Numbered from the stretch's first letter, positions 1 through 11,336 are shown. The stretch is DNA of 64,000 nucleotides from Spirochaetota bacterium (GCA_029562645.1 JAKQUI010000033.1:231549-295548); one strand, 5' to 3'. Numbers and translations are program-made. The notes: generated by a model from the sequence alone, not told the origin.

Positions 1-2435
1 TCTGGTTCATCCCCTTCTACTTCCACGAGTACAAGGACGTCGGCGGCTACCTGTATGTCCCGCCCTTCTACTTCCGCCCCGACGGCTGGACCGAACAGCG
101 GGGGTACGACTTCGGGACGTTCTTCTATCGGAGCCGGTCGCCGGAGGAGGAGCTCAAGTGGACCTGGCTGATCCACTACTACCGCTCCAATCCGGGCGCG
201 AAGGACTACGTGAACGTCTGGTTCCCCTTCTACCTAAACTGGGAATACGCCGACTGGAAGGCGATGTCGGTCCTCGGCCCCATCTACATGGACTACGAAG
301 GGACGGAGCACGCGTGGACGCTTTTCCTGCCCGTGTATTTTAACTACGCGGCGAAGGACGGAAAACGGAAGATCCACATCAACATCGCGGGGCTTTCCAA
401 GAGCGTGACCTCGGGGGCGAACCCGAACGTCTCGCTGGGCTTCGGCAAACACACGCGCAAGGCCGGATGGTACATCGACACCGAGTGGTCGTGGCTTTAC
501 GACGTGGTGAGTTTCTCCACGCGCGTTACCGTGGGCGCGGGCGAGAAGGACGCCGCCGGCGCGAAGCAATCCGAACCGCCGGCCGCCGGAAAGGACGCGC
601 GCCAAAAACCGAGCGACGCGCCCGACGATGCGACACACGCGCATCCCAAGCCGCCCGCGCCCGTGCACAAGGATATCGTCATCGAGAACAAGGACCGCAG
701 CAAGCCCGTCGACAAGCCGAAGGAGGGCGCGGTCGCGCTCGAGCGAAAAAAAAGCATCGACCGCGAGGACTCGGAGTTCTTCTTCGGCTGGCGGATGCTC
801 TTCGGCATGGTGGCCTATCAGCGCGCCGACACGCGACGGCACTTCCGCCTGCTGCCGCTCTCGTGGATCACCTGGGACGAGAAATCCAAGGACGAGATCA
901 CCTGGATCCTCCTGTACCTGTCGTATCAATCGGAGGAAAGCTCGTATCGCGTCGTCTTCCCCTTCTACGGAAGCCAGCACGAGGGAAAATCGTACAAGCA
1001 GGGCTTCTTGCTCAATCTCTTCTGGCGCGAATACGACGCCGGGGAGGACCTGAAGGAATACACGGTCCTGTGGCCCTTCATCAACTGGTATGCGTCGCCG
1101 AAGAAACGCGGCTGGCGGTTTGCGCCGTTCATCTGGCACACGAGCGCGGAAGACGGCGGGGAGCGCATAACGCGCACCGTGAGCCCGCTCTACTACGGCA
1201 TGGACCGCGTGCGCCTCGCGGACGGCCGCACGGTGGAGGATTTCTCCGTGAGCCCGCTCCACTACTACAATCGCGACGACGACGGGACGCGCACGGAGCG
1301 CCAGATGTTCTTCCCCATCGTGCCGCTCTTCTACCACGCGACCTCGACGAGCGCGCCACAGAACTCGGAGACGACCGCATGGATCTTCCCGTTCTTCTAC
1401 TACAACCGGGAGGAGCGCCCCACGGACGCGGGAACGGCGCGCGCCATCATGCACTGCTCGCCCCTGCACTTCCGCTCCTACGAGGAATCGCCCGGCTCGC
1501 ATGAATCCACCTGGTGGTTCCCGATCATCCCGCTCGTCTATCGCTCGGCGTCGCCCGGATTCATCCATTACAACGTGCTGGGCATCGTCGACTACGAGCG
1601 CGACGAGAAGAACGAGTACAGCCGCACCTGGCTGTTGCCGCTGTACTACAACAGCCGCTCGGGCGACGAGAAAACGTCGTTCATTCTGGGGTACTACAGC
1701 CATTCGAAGGGCACCACCTACAGCAAAAACTTCCTCTACGCCTTCGGGTATTACGACTACCCGGAGCGCGACGCCTGGGGCTGGCACGCGCTCTTCACTA
1801 CCGTCTCGTACGACGTGGCGCCCGAGGTGAAGGAGTTCCGCCTCTTCTGGGGGGCGCTGGCGAGCTACACCGCCCACCAGAACGGCGACTACGCCTTCGA
1901 TTTCCTCTGGGTGCTCGCCTCGCTCAAACGCGAGGGCGACCGCTTCCAGTCGAGCCTCATGCCCTTCTGGTACTACTCGGGGAATCCGCAGGGCTACACC
2001 TTCGTCTCGCCGGCGCTGCTCACCTACTGGAGCGACCACGGCGACGAGAAGTTCCAGCTGGTGGCGCTCGGGGCGCTCTGGTACCGCAACGCGCACCTCG
2101 ACCGGGGGACCGACCGGCAGATGCTCCTCCTGGGCGCGCCGTACTATTTCATCCAACGGCAGGAGCGCGGCTACGAGGAGCGCGGGAGCCTCTGGGGCAT
2201 CCTGTGGCAGCACGAGCACGAGCGCGAGACGGGCTACTCGAAATTCTCGCTCCTCAAATTCCTTTTTAAGCGGGTCGATATGAACGGCGACATCCGCTAC
2301 CGGGTGTTCGGCATCGAGCTCTCGGGCGGAAAGGGCCAATCGCGCGCAACGGAGCCCGCGCCCGTCCCGACGCCCCCGCCCGCGCCGATCGGCGTGGACG
2401 TCGAGCAGGCCGATCCCGCGCCGGTTGTCCTGTAG
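1..2435 (+). CDS. Aromatic repeat protein, 5' end outside window
   Basis: The reading frame is open from base 3 to the TAG at 2433-2435, so the gene starts upstream of the window; the first internal ATG at 210 is not a credible start because the same repeat pattern precedes it. At least 810 residues are visible. They consist of degenerate repeats of roughly 45-60 residues, each centred on short hydrophobic-aromatic strands such as WFPFY, FPFFYY, LLPLYY and WPFINWY, separated by polar turns. A charged, Ala/Pro/Lys-rich insert lies near codons for residues 110-190 counted from the internal ATG. The tail is Pro/Ala-rich. The pattern suggests beta-rich repeats, possibly a solenoid or large envelope barrel. 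I do not recognise a named family and assign no function. Confidence 0.8.
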   Translation, partial: WFIPFYFHEYKDVGGYLYVPPFYFRPDGWTEQRGYDFGTFFYRSRSPEEELKWTWLIHYYRSNPGAKDYVNVWFPFYLNWEYADWKAMSVLGPIYMDYEGTEHAWTLFLPVYFNYAAKDGKRKIHINIAGLSKSVTSGANPNVSLGFGKHTRKAGWYIDTEWSWLYDVVSFSTRVTVGAGEKDAAGAKQSEPPAAGKDARQKPSDAPDDATHAHPKPPAPVHKDIVIENKDRSKPVDKPKEGAVALERKKSIDREDSEFFFGWRMLFGMVAYQRADTRRHFRLLPLSWITWDEKSKDEITWILLYLSYQSEESSYRVVFPFYGSQHEGKSYKQGFLLNLFWREYDAGEDLKEYTVLWPFINWYASPKKRGWRFAPFIWHTSAEDGGERITRTVSPLYYGMDRVRLADGRTVEDFSVSPLHYYNRDDDGTRTERQMFFPIVPLFYHATSTSAPQNSETTAWIFPFFYYNREERPTDAGTARAIMHCSPLHFRSYEESPGSHESTWWFPIIPLVYRSASPGFIHYNVLGIVDYERDEKNEYSRTWLLPLYYNSRSGDEKTSFILGYYSHSKGTTYSKNFLYAFGYYDYPERDAWGWHALFTTVSYDVAPEVKEFRLFWGALASYTAHQNGDYAFDFLWVLASLKREGDRFQSSLMPFWYYSGNPQGYTFVSPALLTYWSDHGDEKFQLVALGALWYRNAHLDRGTDRQMLLLGAPYYFIQRQERGYEERGSLWGILWQHEHERETGYSKFSLLKFLFKRVDMNGDIRYRVFGIELSGGKGQSRATEPAPVPTPPPAPIGVDVEQADPAPVVL

Positions 2436-2530
2436 CGGCAGGGCGCCCGGATCATACCGACGAAAAAATCATTGTCAAAAAAAGGCGCGCCCGCCAACAT
2501 CACCGCACCCTGATACGCGAGGAACCATCC

Positions 2531-3499
2531 ATGGCGCGGATACTTTCCGGCATACAACCCTCGGGCACGCTGCACATCGGCAACTACTTCGCGATGATGC
2601 GTCCCATGATACGCTTCCAGGCCGAGCACGAGCTGTTCTGCTTCATCGTGAATTATCACGCCCTCACCACCGTGGACGACGGCGGCGCGCTGCGCGCGAA
2701 CACCCTGGAGGCGGCCATGGACTTCCTGGCCCTGGGCCTCGATCCCGAGCGCGCGCATTTCTGGGTGCAGGGCGACGTCCCCGAAGTGGCGGAGCTCACC
2801 TGGATCCTGGCCTGCCAGACCTCGCTCGGGCTCCTGGAGCGGAGCCACAGCTATAAGGACAAGATCGCCAAGGGCATCACGCCCAGTTGCGGGTTGTTCA
2901 CCTACCCGGTGCTCATGGCCGCCGACATCCTCCTCTATCAGGCGAATATCATCCCGGTGGGGCGCGACCAGAAGCAGCACGTGGAGATCACGCGCGACAT
3001 CGCCGAGCGCTTCAACAACGTCTACGGCGAGACCTTCACGCTCCCCGAGCCGCTGATCAACGACGACATCGCCGTGATCCCGGGCATCGACGGGCAGAAG
3101 ATGTCCAAGAGCTACGACAACACCATCAACATCTTCGAGGACGAGAAGGCGCTCAAAAAGAAGGTGATGAAGATCGTCACCGACTCGACGCCCGTCGAAT
3201 CGCCGAAGAACCCCGAGACCTGCAACGTCTTCAACCTCTACCGCCTTTTCGCCCCGGCGGACCGCGTGGAGAACCTGCGCGACCGTTATGCGAAAGGGGG
3301 GACCGGCTACGGCGAGGTCAAGAAGGAGCTCGTGGAGCTCATCTGGGAGTTTTTCCGCCCCTACCGGGAGCGCCGCGCCGAACTGGCGAAAGACCCCGGC
3401 GCGGTGCGCGGCATACTCGCCGCGGGCGCCGAGAAGACGCGCGCCGTGGCGTCCGTCACGCTGCGCGAGGCCAGGAAAAAGGTCGGATTGAACTACTGA
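2531..3499 (+). CDS. trpS: Tryptophanyl-tRNA synthetase
   Basis: Class I aminoacyl-tRNA synthetase that charges tRNA-Trp in the cytoplasm. At 322 residues it has the normal length for bacterial TrpS. The N-terminal signature reads SGTLHIGNY, with the HIGH-type motif at residues 15-18, and the KMSKS loop is intact at residues 190-194 (GQKMSKSYDN). The ATG follows a GAGGA ribosome site in the 95-base gap after the aromatic repeat gene. The gene converges with the hybrid kinase gene on the other strand, leaving only 27 bases between the stops. Nothing unusual is seen. Confidence 0.97.
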   Translation: MARILSGIQPSGTLHIGNYFAMMRPMIRFQAEHELFCFIVNYHALTTVDDGGALRANTLEAAMDFLALGLDPERAHFWVQGDVPEVAELTWILACQTSLGLLERSHSYKDKIAKGITPSCGLFTYPVLMAADILLYQANIIPVGRDQKQHVEITRDIAERFNNVYGETFTLPEPLINDDIAVIPGIDGQKMSKSYDNTINIFEDEKALKKKVMKIVTDSTPVESPKNPETCNVFNLYRLFAPADRVENLRDRYAKGGTGYGEVKKELVELIWEFFRPYRERRAELAKDPGAVRGILAAGAEKTRAVASVTLREARKKVGLNY

Positions 3500-3526
3500 C
3501 GCGGCGCGGGTGCGGCCTGGATATGC

Positions 3527-6500
3527 CTACGGCGCCGTCACGTCGAACACGATCATCGTGATATCGTCCGAAAACCGTTCCGTAGCCGTGAACGCGCGCA
3601 GGCGCGCCATGAGCTCCCGCGAGAAGCCCTCCGGTCCCCGGTCCGCGCAGTCGCGCAGGCACGCCGCCAGCCGCTCCTGACCGAACATGTCGCACTCCGG
3701 GTCGCGGCAGTCGCACACCGTATCGGCGCGCCAGGCCTCGGTGATGCCGTCGGTGTACAGCACCACCCGGTCCCCCGGCTCGAGCCGCTCACGACGCTCC
3801 TCGTACGCCTCGCCGGCGAACCACCCCATCGGCTTCCCCTGGGCGTTCAGCTCCGCGCACCCGTCCCGCCCGCGCCGGAACAGGAGGGCGGGGGCGTGCC
3901 CCGCCGAACAGTAGCGCATAACGCCATCGGCGCGGTCAACCACCCCGTAGAACGCGGTGATGAAGTTCGCCTGCACCGTCGCGCGGCAAATCGCCTCGTT
4001 GAGGTCGGCCAGGACGCGCCCGGGCGACGAGCGGTCGGGCATGGCGTCCAGCGTGATCTTCGCGATCATCGCCAGGAAGGCGCTCGAGAGACCGTGCCCC
4101 GACACGTCGGCGATGAACAGCTCGATCCGCCCGTCGCGCGCCGCGATGTCGTAAAAGTCGCCGCCCACCGTGTCCGCCGGCAGATAGGTCGCGTGGAAGC
4201 GGAACCCCGCCGTCCCCGGCACGCCCCGCGGCAGGATGCGGTCGATAATCAGCCGCGCGACCGCAAGGTCGTTCTCGATGATCCGGTTGCGCTCCGCCAG
4301 CATGCGCTGGAAGCGCGAGCTCTTCAGGAGCGCCGCAACGCGCGTGAGCAGCTCCTTGGAATTGAACGGCTTGGTGAGATAATCGTCCGCGCCGAACTCC
4401 AGCCCCTCGATCTTGTTGGCCAGCTCCGCGCGCGCGGTGAGCATGATGACCGGGAGGGCGCGCAGATCGTCGCGCGCCTTGAGCCGCCGCGTGAGCTCGT
4501 AGCCGTTCATCACCGGCATCATCACGTCGGTGACGATCAGGTCCGGGCGCAATTCGTCGGCGCGCGCGAGCCCGTCGGCCCCGTGTACGGCCAGGTGCAC
4601 CTCGTAGTCGCGCGCCAGGAGCGCGGCGATAAACTCGCGCATGTCGGCGTTGTCGTCGACAACCAGGACGCGCGGCCGGTCGGACGGGACCGGCGAGTGC
4701 GTCGATGCGGTCACGGGCGGCGCCGGCGCCGCGAGGTCGGTCATCTCGCGCATCCCCGCGAAGCGGTGGTCCGCCACGGCGTCCTCGACCTCGGAGCCCG
4801 TGACGATCTCCACCCCGGGCCGCCCCGCCCAGCGCTCGCGGTCCATCGGGAGGGTGATGATGAAGACGCTCCCGTGGTCGTCCGGGTGCGCATCGACGTG
4901 CCGGCTCACCACCGAGATGGTCCCGTCGTGCATCTCCACGAACTCCTTTGCCAGCGCCAGCCCGATCCCGGTCCCCTCGTAGCGCCGGGTGGTTCCGGTG
5001 TCGGCCTGTCCGAAGCGGTCAAAGATGATCCGCGTCTTGTCGGCGGGGATCCCCTCGCCGTCGTCCTCCATCTCGATCACGCAGGCGCCCGCGTCGACGC
5101 GCACGCGCACCGTGATGCGCCCGCCGCCCGCGGTGAATTTGAGGGCGTTCGAGAACAGGTTCATGAAGACCTTGTCCATCTTCTCGGTGTCCGCCAGCAG
5201 CGTGAGCGCATCCGGCGCCGCGGCGAGGTCCAGGGCGATGTTCCGCGCTTCCGCCGCAGACTCGATGCTGCCCAGATAGCGCCGCAGGAAGGCGACGATA
5301 TCCGTTTCGCGCAACCGCATCGTCATGCGCCCCGCCTCGATCTTCGAGAAATCGAGGATATTGTTGATGAGCTTGAGCAGCCGGATGGCGTTGCGCTGTA
5401 TGCCGAGAAGAAAATCGCGGTCCGCGCGGTCGCCGAAATCGCCCTGCAACGCCGACTCGACCGGCGAGAGGATCAGCGTGAGCGGCGTCCGGATCTCGTG
5501 GGACACGTTCGCGAAAAAATTCGACTTCTGCCGGTCGAGCTCGATGAGCGCCGCCTCCGCCTGCTTTTTCGCGGTGATGTCGCGCGCGACGATGTGGAAC
5601 TCAAGCGCCCCGTCGGCGTCCGCGACCATGCTCACGGTTTGCCCCACCCAGAAGAGCTCTCCGTCACGCGTCGCCGCCTCGAACTCGAGGTAGGTCTGGC
5701 GGATCTGTTTGCGCAGCTGATCGCGGTAGAACGTAAGCACGCGCTCACGGTGCGCCGTCGGGATCAGCTCCCGGTAGCGGATTCCCATGAGACCCTCGGC
5801 GGTGTACCCGAACCGCGCCAGGCCCGCGGGGTTCATGAACAGGAAGCGCCCGGACCGGTCGCACATGCAAATGATGTCGCTCGCGTGCTCGATGATGAGT
5901 CGGTACTTTTCCTCGCTGCGCCGAAGCTCGTCCTCGGCGTTCTTCCGCTCCGTGATGTCGCGCAGAATGCCCCGAAAGCCGGCCTTCCTCCCCGCCTCGT
6001 CGAACACGAGCGACGCCGTCGTCTCGGCGATGCAGACCGACCCGTCCTTGCGGCGGAACTTGTACGCGAACACCTCCGAGGGAACGCCGGTCTGATACAC
6101 CTCGTTGAAGATCGAATAGACGATATTGATCTCCGACTCGTCCATGAAATGCCCGTAGCCCATGGAGACGAGCTCCTCCGGCGGATAGCCCAGCGTGCGC
6201 GCCATCGCCTCGTTGCAGAAGGTGATCGCGCCGGCGAGGTCCACCTCGTAGTAGCCGTCGTTGATGCTGCCGAGGATGTTCCGATAGCGCTCCTCGCTCC
6301 GGCGCAGCGCCTCCACCGCCTTCTTCTTTTCGGTGATGTCGCGCGCGATGCAATAGAACTCCGTACCGCCGCCCTCCGTGGGCACCAGCTTCACGCTCTG
6401 CTCCACCCAGATGACGCTCCCGTCCTTTTTTATAATGGGAAGCTCGTAAAACGTCTTCGAAACGTTGCGCGAAAGCTGATCGCGATAGAACGCCACCGCC

Positions 6501-7066
6501 GCCGCGCGGTGCTCCTCCTGGATGAATTCGAAAAAGGGACGCGCGGCGAGATCCTCCTCCGAGTGGCCGATCCGGCGCAGCCCCGAGGGCGAGATGTAGC
6601 GGATGCGGCCCGCCGGATTCACGATGTAGATGACGTCCTCGATGTTCTCGACGAGCTGGCGGAATTTCTCCTCGCTGGCCCGCAGCTCCAGCTCGGCCCG
6701 CAGGCGTCCGGTGATGTCGCGCGCCACGCCCCGGAAGCCGGCCACGGCCCCCGAATCATCGCGCACAACGTCAATCGAGTGCTCCGTCTGGACCGTTGAA
6801 CCGTCGATGCGGCGCAGCGGGATGCGCACCAGGTCGCGGCGCCGCTCGGAGACGCGCACCGACTCCAGGACCGCGTCGACGCCGCCGGCGATGTCGGCCG
6901 GCAGGTGGTCCCGATAGCGCGTCCCCAGCACGTCGGCGCGGGACCTGCCCAGGAAGCCGCACACGGCGTCGTTCACGAAGGTGAAGGTGCCGTCGAGGGC
7001 CACCTCGTAGTAGCCCTCGCGCAGCGATTCGATGATGCGTCGGTATTTTTCCTCGGCGTGTCCCAT
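3527..7066 (-). CDS. Four-PAS hybrid histidine kinase with receiver and SpoIIE phosphatase domains
   Basis: A 1179-residue cytoplasmic signalling protein with no evident membrane segment. Domains in order: four PAS/PAC sensors (about 5-120, 130-250, 260-375, 385-500), each ending in an ARDIT or RDITERK-like junction; HisKA with VSHEIRTPL and phospho-accepting His near 523; HATPase_c (DDGEGIP, GTGIGLA) near 625-745; receiver near 798-915 with VVDDNAD and phosphorylatable Asp near 847 (VTDVMMP); and a PP2C/SpoIIE phosphatase from about 960 to the end (GGDFYD, DVSGHG, LYTDGITE, SDDIT). The chain implies that autophosphorylation and receiver phosphorylation control Ser/Thr phosphatase output, probably on an anti-sigma antagonist. 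An upstream GTG at 7072 is an alternative start. It sits 16 bases after the HtrA stop, so the two are probably cotranscribed. Confidence 0.93.
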   Translation of the reverse strand: MGHAEEKYRRIIESLREGYYEVALDGTFTFVNDAVCGFLGRSRADVLGTRYRDHLPADIAGGVDAVLESVRVSERRRDLVRIPLRRIDGSTVQTEHSIDVVRDDSGAVAGFRGVARDITGRLRAELELRASEEKFRQLVENIEDVIYIVNPAGRIRYISPSGLRRIGHSEEDLAARPFFEFIQEEHRAAAVAFYRDQLSRNVSKTFYELPIIKKDGSVIWVEQSVKLVPTEGGGTEFYCIARDITEKKKAVEALRRSEERYRNILGSINDGYYEVDLAGAITFCNEAMARTLGYPPEELVSMGYGHFMDESEINIVYSIFNEVYQTGVPSEVFAYKFRRKDGSVCIAETTASLVFDEAGRKAGFRGILRDITERKNAEDELRRSEEKYRLIIEHASDIICMCDRSGRFLFMNPAGLARFGYTAEGLMGIRYRELIPTAHRERVLTFYRDQLRKQIRQTYLEFEAATRDGELFWVGQTVSMVADADGALEFHIVARDITAKKQAEAALIELDRQKSNFFANVSHEIRTPLTLILSPVESALQGDFGDRADRDFLLGIQRNAIRLLKLINNILDFSKIEAGRMTMRLRETDIVAFLRRYLGSIESAAEARNIALDLAAAPDALTLLADTEKMDKVFMNLFSNALKFTAGGGRITVRVRVDAGACVIEMEDDGEGIPADKTRIIFDRFGQADTGTTRRYEGTGIGLALAKEFVEMHDGTISVVSRHVDAHPDDHGSVFIITLPMDRERWAGRPGVEIVTGSEVEDAVADHRFAGMREMTDLAAPAPPVTASTHSPVPSDRPRVLVVDDNADMREFIAALLARDYEVHLAVHGADGLARADELRPDLIVTDVMMPVMNGYELTRRLKARDDLRALPVIMLTARAELANKIEGLEFGADDYLTKPFNSKELLTRVAALLKSSRFQRMLAERNRIIENDLAVARLIIDRILPRGVPGTAGFRFHATYLPADTVGGDFYDIAARDGRIELFIADVSGHGLSSAFLAMIAKITLDAMPDRSSPGRVLADLNEAICRATVQANFITAFYGVVDRADGVMRYCSAGHAPALLFRRGRDGCAELNAQGKPMGWFAGEAYEERRERLEPGDRVVLYTDGITEAWRADTVCDCRDPECDMFGQERLAACLRDCADRGPEGFSRELMARLRAFTATERFSDDITMIVFDVTAP

Positions 7067-7082
7067 GCGCACCCGGCGGGGG

Positions 7083-8513
<1,431 letters not shown>

Positions 8514-8700
8514 GACGGTGCTTGACTCCGAGTTGGCGCAGGATGATGAATGCTGCCTGCAGCCTGCGGCGAAAATTTTCATCCGTCAAGTACAATTATT
8601 CCCGCCCCCGCCATCATCCCGCGCCGCGAGGGTGCGCCCAATAAAGTGGTTGATTTATTCCCCGCCCCGGGGCAGCGTGATGCATGCGGAGGAACCCGAC

Positions 8701-10755
8701 ATGAGCGCCGGAACGTCCCTGTCCTCCCTGCAGAGGATATTCATCTCGACGACGATCGACCACCTGATCGCCGTGCCCGACGAACATGCCGATAGCGTCG
8801 TGGTGAGCGACCGCATCATCGACGAGATCACGAAGATCCTGGCATCGAAGAAGGGCGGGACGCTGTTCGCGGTCATCTTCATCGACATCGACGACTACGA
8901 ACAGGCCTACGCGCTCCTCAAGAGCTTCAAGCCCAGCGACCTCGCCTACCGCATCGTGGCGATGGACCCGGAGAACCGCCACACGCTGTCCAACATGGGC
9001 CGGCTCAAGTATATCCACGAGCTGCGCACCACGCCCATCATGGACCGCGAATTCATCTTCCTGGTACGGAAGTCCTTCGACGCGATGGTCGACGAGATCG
9101 CCGCCGCGGCCGAGCGCCAGAGCTACCAGATCCGCCTGATGGACGCCAAGCACGACCAGGAGGACCTCATCAGCATCGGGAAGTCGCTGTCGCTGGAGAA
9201 GGACCCGGACAAGCTGTTGCGCTCGATCCTGTTTTTAAGCAAGCGGATCACCGGCGCCGACGCGGGCAGCATCTACCTCGTCGAGGACGCGACCGGCGGC
9301 GGCACGCAGCTGCGCTTCAAGTATTCGCACACCTTCTCGAAGGAGATCCCCATGGAGGAATTCGTGATACCCTACGACACGAATTCCATCGCCGGCTACG
9401 TCGCCATCACCGGGACGGTGCTCAACATCCCCGACGTGTACGAGCTCTCGACCGAGGACCCCATCACCTTCAATTCGAACTTCGACCGCACGCAGAGCTA
9501 CCGCTCCAAGTCCATGCTGGTCGTGCCCATGCGCAACCACATCGACGAGATCATCGGAGTCATCCAGCTCATCAACAGCAAGGAGAACCTGGACAGCGCG
9601 TCGGTCACCGGCAACGAGGCCTTCGAGGTGCGGCTGACGACGCTCGAGGACTTCGAGACCAAGGTGGTGCCCTTCGATCACCGCTACGAGAGCCTCATGG
9701 AGGCGGTCGCGAGCCAGGCGGCCATCGCCATCGAGAACAACCGCATGATCCGCCAGATCGAGAACCAGTTCGAGGAGTTCGTGCGCGCGTCGGTGACGGC
9801 GATCGAATCGCGCGACGTGGCCACCTCCGGCCACTCGTTCCGCGTGGCGGAGATCTGCACCCGGCTCGCGCACGCCGTGAATCAGGCGACCGACGGGCCG
9901 TTCAAGCACGTGAACTTCAACGAGAACGCCGTCAAGGAGCTCGAGTACGCGGCGCTCCTGCACGATTTCGGCAAGGTCTACATCGACATCGCCATCTTCA
10001 TGAAGGGGAAAAAGCTCTTCCCCAAGGAGTTCGAGAACCTCATCCTCAAGATGAACTACCTGTACCGCTCCATCGAGCTCAACTACTCGCTGGAGGAGGC
10101 GCAGATCGCCGTCAGGGGGGCGGACCCGGCCCTCATCGAGGAGGCGCGCACACGGAAGGAGGAGCGCGAACGCACGCTCGCGGCGATCAAGGTCATCATC
10201 GAGGAGGTGCGCCGGCTCAACGAACCCGCGGTCACCGTCACGGACATCGAGCGCCGGATATGCGAGATCGACGAGACGGTGCGCGGCTTTCGCTGCTACG
10301 ACATCGACGGCAATATCGTGCGCGTGCTCACCGACGACGAGAAGACGAACCTGGGAATTCCCCGCGGCAGCCTCAACGAATCCGAACGCCGCGAGATCGA
10401 GAGCCATGTGGTCCACACCTACAACTTCGTCAGCAAGATCCCGTGGCCGCCGGAGTTCAAACGCATTCCGGAGATCGCGCTCAAGCACCACGAGAAGCTG
10501 GACGGCTCCGGCTATCCCAACCGACTCACCGCCGGCGACATCCCCATCCAGGCCAAGATGATGGCGATCGCCGATATCTACGACGCGCTCACCGCCTCCG
10601 ACCGCCCCTACAAGAAGGCGCTCCCGGCCGAGCGGGCCCTTTCGATCCTCGATGACGAGGCGAAGCACAACAAGATCGACCCGGAGCTCTTCCGGCTCTT
10701 CGTCGAGAAGAGGATCTACGAGCAGGTGGGGACGGGATCGGTTGCCGCACCGTGA
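8701..10755 (+). CDS. GAF and HD-GYP domain protein, probable c-di-GMP phosphodiesterase
   Basis: A 684-residue soluble regulator. The N-terminal 130 residues have a receiver-like alternation (FAVIFIDIDDYEQA) but lack clear phosphorylation residues. A GAF domain spans about 160-350. The HD-GYP domain follows: GHSFRVAE, LLHDFGKV (HD metal site), HHEKLDGSGYP (GYP motif) and ADIYDALT. HD-GYP proteins hydrolyse cyclic di-GMP. An extra segment of roughly 110 residues, rich in Glu/Arg, separates the HD pair from the second half of the fold. The ATG at 8701 is preceded by GGAGGA at 8688-8693 with a 7-base spacer, which decides it over the in-frame ATG at 8680. It is divergent from htrA. Confidence 0.9.
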   Translation: MSAGTSLSSLQRIFISTTIDHLIAVPDEHADSVVVSDRIIDEITKILASKKGGTLFAVIFIDIDDYEQAYALLKSFKPSDLAYRIVAMDPENRHTLSNMGRLKYIHELRTTPIMDREFIFLVRKSFDAMVDEIAAAAERQSYQIRLMDAKHDQEDLISIGKSLSLEKDPDKLLRSILFLSKRITGADAGSIYLVEDATGGGTQLRFKYSHTFSKEIPMEEFVIPYDTNSIAGYVAITGTVLNIPDVYELSTEDPITFNSNFDRTQSYRSKSMLVVPMRNHIDEIIGVIQLINSKENLDSASVTGNEAFEVRLTTLEDFETKVVPFDHRYESLMEAVASQAAIAIENNRMIRQIENQFEEFVRASVTAIESRDVATSGHSFRVAEICTRLAHAVNQATDGPFKHVNFNENAVKELEYAALLHDFGKVYIDIAIFMKGKKLFPKEFENLILKMNYLYRSIELNYSLEEAQIAVRGADPALIEEARTRKEERERTLAAIKVIIEEVRRLNEPAVTVTDIERRICEIDETVRGFRCYDIDGNIVRVLTDDEKTNLGIPRGSLNESERREIESHVVHTYNFVSKIPWPPEFKRIPEIALKHHEKLDGSGYPNRLTAGDIPIQAKMMAIADIYDALTASDRPYKKALPAERALSILDDEAKHNKIDPELFRLFVEKRIYEQVGTGSVAAP

Positions 10756-10758
10756 TCC

Positions 10759-10787
10759 GCAGGGACCGACCCGCTGCACCTTTTTTT
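10759..10787 (+). terminator. Probable terminator after HD-GYP gene
   Basis: GCAG/CTGC arms extended by GG/CC with one bulged base form a short hairpin (10759-10777). Seven Ts follow at 10781-10787, just after the HD-GYP stop at 10755. Confidence 0.5.
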
Positions 10788-10895
10788 AATTCCCCTGCTG
10801 AAAAAAATGTCCGTCCGCACGCCCTCGATTGTACTACTACTGAGCACTGAAGACAGAGTCTTCGACAACGATGAACCCACACAAGGAGGAGTCAC

Positions 10896-11336
10896 ATGAA
10901 GAAATTGTTACTGATGGCGATTGCGATGGTTATTGGGGTCACGCTGGCTGCCTATGGCCAGGACACCGGGACCACCCCGGGCGCCGGGGAGCGGAAAGAA
11001 GTCCGTGAGGAACGACGGGAAGTAAAGGAAGAGCGCAAGGAGGTCAGGGCCGCCGAGGAGAGCCTGAAGGCAAAGCAAGAGCAGCTAAAGACCGACCAAG
11101 CCAAGCTCAAGGCCGATCTGAAGCTCCTTGGACAGACCAAGGACCCCGAGAAGAAGCGCCAGCTAAAAGAGACCATCAGGCAGGACAAGGCTGCCATCAC
11201 TAAGGACAAGAAGGAAATCCGAGAGGCCAGACGTGAACTCCGCCGCGAACGGAAGGAACTCCGCAAGGAGCGTAAAGAGCTGCGCAAGGAGCGCAAAGAG
11301 CTGCGCAAGGAGCAGCGTGAAAAACCAGGCAAGTAA
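10896..11336 (+). CDS. Secreted Lys/Glu/Arg-rich coiled-coil protein
   Basis: A 146-residue protein. Residues 1-22 form a signal peptide (Lys-Lys, hydrophobic core, AAYGQ cleavage region). The mature part is almost wholly charged, with heptad-like runs of Glu, Lys, Arg and Leu, and should be one long helix or coiled coil in the periplasm. The C-terminal third is built from a seven-residue unit (RKERKEL) that is also repeated at DNA level. A good GGAGG ribosome site precedes the ATG. No family recognised. It opens the cluster that continues with a beta-barrel protein and an ECF sigma/anti-sigma pair; the tail of the anti-sigma protein has the same composition. Confidence 0.8.
   Translation: MKKLLLMAIAMVIGVTLAAYGQDTGTTPGAGERKEVREERREVKEERKEVRAAEESLKAKQEQLKTDQAKLKADLKLLGQTKDPEKKRQLKETIRQDKAAITKDKKEIREARRELRRERKELRKERKELRKERKELRKEQREKPGK
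11241..11318 (+). repeat. 21-bp tandem repeat inside coiled-coil gene
   Basis: A 21-base unit starting CGCAAGGAGCG is repeated at 11262-11282 and 11283-11303, with a partial copy from 11304 and a degenerate copy before 11262. Each unit encodes seven residues, so copy-number change keeps the frame. Confidence 0.8.

Noticed and set aside
234..2339. 701-codon minus-strand open frame
   Set aside because: Shadow of the aromatic repeat gene; composition is Arg/Val/Glu-rich without any motif.
3896..6799. 967-codon open frame on the plus strand
   Set aside because: It lies antisense to the hybrid kinase, whose domains are all recognisable. Long antisense frames are expected in GC-rich coding DNA, and the translation is a low-complexity Arg/His/Asp/Val mixture.
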